This document shows positions 58,192 to 64,000 of a stretch of 64,000 nucleotides of DNA, piece by piece. The notes beneath the pieces were generated by a model, which ran no database searches, was not told where the DNA came from, and saw only the letters and a program-made list of their open reading frames with translations. Within the stretch, counting starts at the first letter, position 1; each line of letters starts with the position of its first letter. The DNA comes from Notolepis coatsorum (taxonomy: Eukaryota; Chordata; Actinopteri; Aulopiformes; Paralepididae). The stretch spans positions 58,271,464-58,335,463 of the forward strand of contig OZ020592.1 of assembly GCA_963971535.1 (NCBI GenBank), in the 5' to 3' direction. The translations under genes were made by a program, and so were the position numbers.

Positions 58192-58423
58192 AAGCGCTTG
58201 GATACAGCTGAGAAACGGGCCACAACGTGTTCTGCAGCTCAAGATGTGGATACTGTATAGTGTATGCCATCTAGTTAGCTCCCCCCTCCCCCAGGGGTGC
58301 ATGCTAGCTCTATTGTCCTAGTGTGTGTGGGGGGAGGAAGAAGTGAGGGTAACAAAAGCATTTGTTCTGAAAGCTAACATACTTTAAACATCACTTGAAC
58401 GAGCTACATAAACATCACTGTAA

Positions 58424-58760
58424 AACATACCGTTATCCTACAACCATAGTTATATGAGTATAGCGAGCGCTCTGCACTAGTGGAACTAACCCTTTATCCA
58501 ATCTAACACTGAATAATTTTTCTCCACATGTACACACCCATCTGCCTGGCCACACCCACATCCGCTCCTCTACATAAGCGGGGTTGTGGCCACACTAACA
58601 GCTCCTTCCCAAGTCTTTCACCACCGAAGGCGAAGACCACGGGGTCCTCAGTGAGTCAGTGCAGAGCGCTCGCTATACTCATATAACTATGGTTATAGGA
58701 TAACCGTATGTTATATTATCGTATAGCTTACGCTCTGCACTCTAGTGGAACACAGGATCT
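58424..58760 (-). mobile_element. Right end and ICR of a second DIRS element
   Basis: The right terminal block (58424-58490, AACATACCGTTATCC... then GTTATATGAGTATAGCGAGC) is followed 180 bases on by its reverse complement (58655-58712, GCTCGCTATACTCATATAAC and GGTTATAGGATAACCGTATG) fused at GTT to ATATTATCGTATAGCTTACG, which should be the other end of the element. This is the same ICR design as 4868-4957, in a diverged family. The matching left end is not in the window, so the element is truncated or extends beyond recognition. Confidence 0.75.
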
Positions 58761-59585
58761 GAGCAGAGCGGAAGCTCAACAAATGTACCCGCTGAGGCCC
58801 CCAACAACCATCAGAACCGGGGAGGACCCGAGCCCCCGGACCCCCGTAGAGGGGGACGGGAGGGTATCGGATCCGACTGTGCGAAGAGGGTAACTTTAGC
58901 ACCTTAACGCACAGGGTGAGCAGATCGTGGGACTTACCTTCACAGAAGGACCCGCGACCACTCAAGGCGCGCATCCCACATGCCACTAGGGAACGAACGG
59001 GAAGAAAACCCCCCGTTACTTACTTACTTTACTTAAGCCTTTGCACTCCCTGCGGAGCATAGGCCACTGACGATTTCTTTCCATGTTGCGCGGTTTTTGG
59101 CCTCCTGAACGATGTTGTGCCATCCCAGTCCAGCCTCTTTCATTTCCCCTTCCCAAGAACGGCGCCAGGTGTTTCGAGGCCTGCCGCGTTTCCTCTTTCC
59201 AGGTGGGTTCCATCGTAGGGCTTGCCGGGTGATGTTTGTGTCTTCCTTTCTCAGGGTATGGCCTATCCACATCCACTTTCTCTTCTTTATTTCTTCTGGC
59301 GGGACCCCCCGTTACAGCCCCCAATATCACGGGGTCAAAGGTCAAGAACCCAACCCCGTGGCAAGGCCGTAGCAGCGGAGCACGGAGGAGGACCCAGCCC
59401 CAGGAACAGCCTGAGGGCCAGGACCCCCCGAAAAAGGGGGCCCGGTGAGGTCAACGATGTCGTAGCATCGGGACCCCACCAGACGGTCACTGATGACACC
59501 ACCCCCCACATCGCCAGCGTATCGGACAGGGCCCAAATCAAGAGTAGGCCCTTCCCCCCTTTGGCACGCCGCCCTGAAGCACTCT
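58761..59585 (-). other. GC-rich DNA next to the second DIRS end
   Basis: Probably the inside of the DIRS-like element. No recombinase motif is readable. Interrupted by a LINE fragment at 59020-59303. No host gene. Confidence 0.4.
59020..59303 (-). mobile_element. LINE C-terminal fragment with 12-bp target duplication
   Basis: Minus strand encodes MWIGHTLRKEDTNITRQALR, then GKRKRGRPRNTWRRSWEGEM and WKEIVSGLCSAGSAKA before the stop at 59033, the C terminus of a non-LTR element. The tail is (TAAG)n (59020-59035). ACCCCCCGTTAC is duplicated on both sides (59008-59019 and 59304-59315). Confidence 0.85.
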
Positions 59586-59703
59586 AGCTTACTGCACCTG
59601 GTATTCCCAGGGGGTCCCCCATCCAAGAACTACCAGGGCCGAACCTGCTTAGTTTCCGAGATCTGACGAGATCGGGCGTATCCAGGTTGGCATGGCCGTA
59701 AGC
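59586..59703 (-). rRNA. 5S rRNA-like sequence (probable pseudogene or SINE3 head)
   Basis: On the minus strand, about 118 bases match vertebrate 5S rRNA end to end: GCTTACGGCCATGCCAACCT, ACGCCCGATCTCGTCAGATC, the A-box/intermediate region ACTAAGCAGGTTCGGCCC, the C-box-like GGATGGGGGACC (usual GGATGGGAGACC), and GGGAATACCAGGTGCAGTAAGC in two parts. Several substitutions lie in conserved positions, including the C box. It lies alone, not in a 5S array, within DIRS-like DNA. A 5S-derived SINE is the main alternative. Confidence 0.75.
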
Positions 59704-61483
59704 CCCAAGAGGCTACCCCCCCACAATACTGTGGGGCCAGACGGCGCGCCGGTTGATCCCTCAATCCAGGCAACAGGCCAGAACTCGACCTGTGCCTGGA
59801 GCACTGCGGACTAAACAGGCACCTAAAGGGTCTACTGTAAGAACAGTACCCGGCGGAAGGGGTGTTCGGTATGCTGTGCACCATGTCATGACCTCAACAA
59901 ACCTGACCCCTCCAGCGAGGTTCAAAGGAGAGGCAGACACAATTGGCAGACGAAAAATACGGGGGCACACTCTCGGGCAGACGGGGTCAAGCCCGGCCTC
60001 AACCCGAGAGTCGACTCTGCTACCAACACACCGGAGAACCAACCACCTCCCTATGTTTAGTTTAACAGGAGGCGGTTGTTCCTTTAATCCACCAAGAAAA
60101 ACCTAGAAACAAAGTGTTTCAGTTTTCAAAGGGTTAACCCAGGCCAACAGGTCGACGGGAACGAGTCCAGACCTGGGCCTGGCGGACCGGGACCTACACA
60201 GGGATGCCTAGAGGTGTTGACAGCAACCACCTCGACAGCCCCCTCCCATCCCTGCCCAGCAGGGGGAGGGAGGAGTGAAACAATGGAGAAGGACCAGGCC
60301 CCCTAACACAGCGCAAGGTACAACACAGTATGGACCAAGCACGTCACTGTTATGGGCAAGCCGTAGTGGCATACACATGACACACATATCCACGACATCA
60401 ATCCCCGCGAAGCCCGGACCGACCCGGCATTTTCCCCCCGGAAAAGCACAAAGTCCTTCGGGGTACCAGAACAGCAGATCTGCGCTCCGGCGGACAACGG
60501 GTTAACTGAACTGGTCCGGCGTTACCAGAACCAGTCTCGCGTCCTAGTCACGCCGCCATCCCCAGTCCTAAGAGGGGGGTAGGTACGCGTGTCGATCTAA
60601 AATATCACAGAGGGCGCCACCAAGATGGACAGAACGTGAATGCGCTGCTCCTGGCGGCCCACCTCATGGGCGTGAGACTCCTCCGCCAATGTAATGATCG
60701 ACTCCGTCATCTCCCCCCGGAGATGCACGTGAGTCATCGAGTCTTGCACTGGCGCTCGCTAGAGATAAAAAATCTCCTTCCAAGTCGCCCGCATAAAAAA
60801 CACCGTTTCTATGAATTGGGCAACCAAGGCGCTCCGGCCCATAACATGGTTCCACATTGGAAGCACCCAGGGCCAGCGCTATATGCACGTCAAGAACCCG
60901 AAACACATCAATGGTGAATTCTAATAAGAAAACACCAGACGACGTTCCCTCCATGCTGTCTGGGACGAGCAGCAGGAAGCCGGTCAATAAGACACAGATA
61001 CAGGCCTTATATGACGCGACTGAGGGCAACCCTGTCAATTCTGCTCCTCACATAAGAGGGGAAGACAGAAGTTCCCAGAGAGAGACCTCCACGTGAGTAC
61101 AATTGAAAAAGATACATGCAATAATAATTGGGCCAAGTGACCAACGGCCCAATACACACTGTAATAGAGAGCAGAGCAGAAAACGAACAGTTTTCGAATG
61201 CATCGCATTATCCAACTTTGACAAAGACAGCGGTCTGCAGCACAGAGCCTGTAACCTCACGGATGTCTCCTGACCAATAGGAAACGCGCCCAGTGACGTA
61301 TCCCATGGCCGGGGGGAAAACCTGTGACGCACCCATCCTAACATGGAGTGGAACCAGGGAACCCCCCCCCCCCTTCCCCCTCCCTGTGACGCGCTGCCCC
61401 TCAGCCGACAGGGAAAAACTGACAGGCAGGAGGTCCCACCTCCCGGCCAATCAGTAAAGGGGGGGGAGGATTTTATATTTTAT
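59704..61483. other. Unassigned GC-rich DNA
   Basis: Only overlapping chance frames. No match to gag, RT or recombinase that I can defend. A stretch near 61230-61330 with repeated GACCAATAGGAAAC- and GTGACG-type motifs (CCAAT, CRE-like) could be promoter DNA of an element. A C run lies at 61360-61372. Confidence 0.4.
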
Positions 61484-61504
61484 TTGATGACACGACACAC
61501 AAGA

Positions 61505-61572
61505 GTAATAATTATTTGTATTTTCAGGCTGTATCGGCGCCTATACAGTCTGAACATACAAATAATTATTAC
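61505..61572. repeat. 68-bp near-perfect palindrome
   Basis: GTAATAATTATTTGTA (61505-61520) pairs with TACAAATAATTATTAC (61557-61572), and the middle CTGTATCGGC pairs with GCCTATACAG with few mismatches. Pairing continues weakly outward (ACAAGAG and CTCGTGT). Confidence 0.85.
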
Positions 61573-61590
61573 CCTCGTGTTCATCACATA

Positions 61591-61635
61591 CCGCATTCGT
61601 CACCGCACGCCACTACGGTAATGCGCCTTTCCTTT
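61591..61635 (+). repeat. 45-bp inverted repeat, left
   Basis: CCGCATTCGTCACCGCACGC and the following CACTACGGTAATGCGCCTTT are an exact reverse complement of 62975-63019. Together they bound 1.34 kb of satellite and fragment DNA. Confidence 0.9.
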
Positions 61636-61735
61636 CACGCCGCTCAGACAAATGCATATGGCATTTCAGCGTACATTGCAACGAATCACTTGGAACCTCG
61701 GCTGTCTTTAACTATGAGTGAACACAACGCAACAT

Positions 61736-62143
61736 TGTAACGTTAACGTGTACTTTACTATGGAATATACATGTATATTATCGCGACGCGTCGTCAGACT
61801 AAACAGTGTTGTGAACACAACACATTGTAACGTTAACGTGTACTTTACTATGGAATATACATGTATATTATCGCGACGTGTCGTCACAGACTAAACAGTG
61901 TTGTGAACACAACACATTGTAACGTTAACGTGTACTTTACTATGGAATATACATGTATATTATCGCGACGCGTCGTCACAGACTAAACAGTGTTGTGAAC
62001 ACAACACATTGTAACGTTAACGTGTACTTTACTATGGAATATACATGTATATTATCACGATGCGTCGTCACAGACTAAACAGTGTTGTGAACACAACACA
62101 TTGTAACGTTAACGTGTACTTTACTATGGAATATACATGTATT
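61736..62143 (+). repeat. 92-bp tandem satellite, about 4.4 units
   Basis: ACGTTAACGTGTACTTTACT recurs at 61740, 61830, 61922, 62014 and 62106. Periods are 90, 92, 92 and 92. Each unit contains ACGTTAACGT, AATATACATGTATATT, CGACGCGTCG and GTGTTGTGAACACAACAC, which are palindromes. Confidence 0.9.
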
Positions 62144-62200
62144 GTTAGAAAATGTTTTGGATCTAAATCACTTGGAGTTTGAAAGTGATATCAGAAGAAA

Positions 62201-62420
62201 CTACTCAACCTCGGCTGTCTTTAACTATGAATGAACACAACACTCTAACTCACCATGTTTAGATAATAAAGTACTCAACCTCTACTTGTCTACTGTCTGA
62301 CTGAACACAACACTCTAACTTACCATGTTTAGATAATGAAGTACTCAACCTCTACTGTATTTAACTATGAGTGAACACAACACTCTAACTTACCATCTTT
62401 AGATAATGAAGTACTCAACC
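62201..62420 (+). repeat. 70-bp tandem satellite, about 3 units
   Basis: CTCAACCTC recurs at about 62204, 62274, 62344 and 62414. It shares the TGAACACAACA segment with the 92-bp array. Confidence 0.85.
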
Positions 62421-62429
62421 TCTTATTTT

Positions 62430-62640
62430 CTGGGCCCTGGCCTGAAAAGTTTGGGAACCCCTGGCTTAGAGGATAATGTCTTGTATGAACTACCAGTAAT
62501 ATAAATAATATTAGCAACAAAAATGTGTTCCATCTTCATGTCAGATGATTTTCAAAAAGGAAAATGTACTACGCCTCTGTCGTCTACTCTAAGCCATCCT
62601 AGGTTGTCAAAGTGGGCAGGGGTGAGGTGGGTTCTAGACC
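62430..62640. mobile_element. hAT right end and LINE scrap
   Basis: GGCCTGAAAAGTTTGGGAAC and CCCCTG (62438-62463) form the reverse of the hAT end at 26127. 62581-62637 matches the minus strand of the LINE thumb (as at 40715-40770). Confidence 0.65.
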
Positions 62641-62974
62641 CATGTTACTGACCAGACACTCTATATCAGTGATGTCTGTTTACTGCAGAGTGGCAGCGCT
62701 AACAGAAATAAAAACAACCCAGACCTATGTTAAAGTGCAGCTTGGCTCAATCAATCAATCATGTACCTCGGCGCAGCTGAATAACAGTAGGAGTGATCGC
62801 CTGCTGCGTCCATCACGTGTATGGTGATTAATATGAACCAAAGCGTGATTAAATTGAACCAAAGCGTGTTAATATGTGTCGAACCAAGCGGGGACATCAT
62901 GCGCATGCGCGCGCGAGCGCGGCGCGAGCACCTCGCGAGCACGCCGGTGCACGCCGGTGCACCTGGGCGAAGGA

Positions 62975-63019
62975 AAAGGAAAGGCGCATTACCGTAGTGG
63001 CGTGCGGTGACGAATGCGG
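62975..63019 (-). repeat. 45-bp inverted repeat, right
   Basis: Exact reverse complement of 61591-61635. Confidence 0.9.
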
Positions 63020-64000
63020 AAGCATTTTTGCACTCTTCCGCTGTTAATAAGCAACACGCTACCTGGCCAGGGTACTCCTGGGTCCTAGTGCCCCCCCATG
63101 TTACACTATATGTCATGCACATGTATTTTATATGTTACTGTATTAGACATTTGTTAATGATGAATAGGCTTCACTTCAGATTAAGGCACACAATAGCATC
63201 TGCAAATGATTTATAGATGTTTTATGAATGTCTTAACAAATCATTTGTTAAAAAATAAAGAGATACAGTATAGTCGTTTTTTCATATCCATTTTTCAAAG
63301 CATCTACAAATGTGTTATTACTAGAGCTGGGCCGTTAACGGCGTTAACGTGATGCGTTCGTTAACGCGATACTATTATCGCGCGATAATATAATTAACGC
63401 ATTCATCTAAAAAAATATATATATATTTTTTTTTCTTTTTAAATTTTGTTTTGTTTTTACCTTTATTTACCCAGGGTAGGTTTGCTGAGCACAGATGCTC
63501 TTTTTCAGGAACGCCCTGCTTCACATTCACACAGTTCCATTCACACCTGGGAGCTGCCCAGTACACACTAAAAACAGATCGGTCAATTCTATAACCCAAT
63601 TTCTTGGTTAATCGTGTTGGGTTAAAATTATGGGTTAATTCTCTGAGCATAACCATTATTTGGGTTATTGAGATTTAATTTTGACCCAATTTTGACCCAA
63701 TTTGTGAGTTATAATAATTATGGGTCAATTTTCTGAGACATAACTCATGTGTTGGGTCAGAGAGCTGGGTGTTTCCGCCGGGATCTGCAAAGCTACACCC
63801 CTCCCCCACTGGGAACTATATGTTCCAGTCAGTCAGACGGTCATGTTCACAGTCAACACGGTCCCACGTTCACAGTCAACACGGTCCAACAAACCCTCTT
63901 CACGATCACGGAAAAGACTTCACTGACTCAAGGTAAGATCTCGTTTTGTTAGCACAGTATTTATATCTCAACCCATCCATTGTACCTATTGCGTCGTGTT
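63020..64000. other. Repeat-bearing intergenic DNA
   Basis: 63323-63400 looks like a hAT left end (AGAGCTGGGCCGTTAACGGC with TTAACGCGATA motifs) with no right end inside the window. 63440-63575 (TTACCCAGGGTAGGTTTGCT, CTGCTTCACATTCACAC) resembles a dispersed LINE or SINE tail. 63585-63745 has GGGTTA/GGGTCAATTTT repeats. A doubled CACGGTCC/AGTCAACACG motif is at 63845-63890. No gene. Confidence 0.4.

Noticed and set aside
59586-59703. Functional 5S rRNA gene
   Set aside because: Substitutions in the C box and other conserved positions, no T-run terminator right after the end, and a solitary location make a pseudogene or SINE head more likely.
60664-61038. 124-codon minus-strand frame as a gene
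   Set aside because: No recognisable domain, overlapped by another frame of similar length on the other strand in GC-rich DNA.
61736-62143. Regular repeats that might suggest a CRISPR array, as might 7630-8606
   Set aside because: Units are head to tail with no unique spacers and the genome is eukaryotic.

Overview
The window looks like a teleost fish chromosome segment. It carries one recognisable host gene, in exons on the minus strand, set in a dense mass of transposable elements typical of ray-finned fish: DIRS retrotransposons, a Ty3/gypsy element, several LINE families, tRNA-derived SINEs, hAT, piggyBac-like and Tc1-like DNA transposons, and long (GA)n, (GT)n and (ATT)n microsatellites. 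No bacterial signals are present. This is eukaryotic DNA with introns (GT-AG splice sites), poly(A)-tailed SINEs and LTRs.

Host gene: four consecutive coding exons of a PSD/EFA6-type ARF6 exchange factor lie on the minus strand (exon 1 28474-30735, exon 2 28088-28205, exon 3 25377-25905, exon 4 22844-23314). All splice phases match. They encode the long N-terminal part. The Sec7, PH and C-terminal exons are not seen and should lie to the left of base 1. The next intron holds an 18-kb nest of elements.

Layout: 1-1838 is a 5'-truncated LINE. 3997-22161 is a DIRS retrotransposon on the minus strand with both inverted ends and an internal complementary region. It has been broken by a solo LTR (4184-4791), a SINE that itself holds a hAT element with another SINE (about 4987-6699), an insert with five 191-bp tandem repeats (about 7138-8929), a complete Ty3/gypsy element (10230-19933, itself holding a SINE and a piggyBac-like element) and a foldback element (21022-21405). 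22844-30735 is the psd-like gene. 32039-33294 is a hAT element around a LINE 3' end. 35329-42809 is a TTAA-flanked piggyBac-like element split by a 6.5-kb TA-flanked insert with two 1.2-kb inverted arms. 43131-53750 is a mosaic of LINE pieces, a second solo LTR, SINEs and simple repeats. 53786-57128 is a LINE containing a hAT, which contains a piggyBac-like element, which contains another hAT, which contains a LINE tail. 58424-61480 begins with the end and internal complementary region of a second, diverged DIRS element and holds a near-complete 5S rRNA-like sequence. 61480-63020 has palindromes, 92-bp and 70-bp tandem repeats and a perfect 45-bp inverted repeat.

The elements do not cooperate as a pathway. 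Their relations are those of insertion: target-site duplications give the order of events. All element coding regions seen carry stops, frameshifts or insertions, so none appears active. The most unusual items are the intact terminal architecture of the DIRS element, the palindromic TA-flanked element, and the 5S sequence inside DIRS-like DNA. Family names rest on motifs read by eye. No database search was possible.
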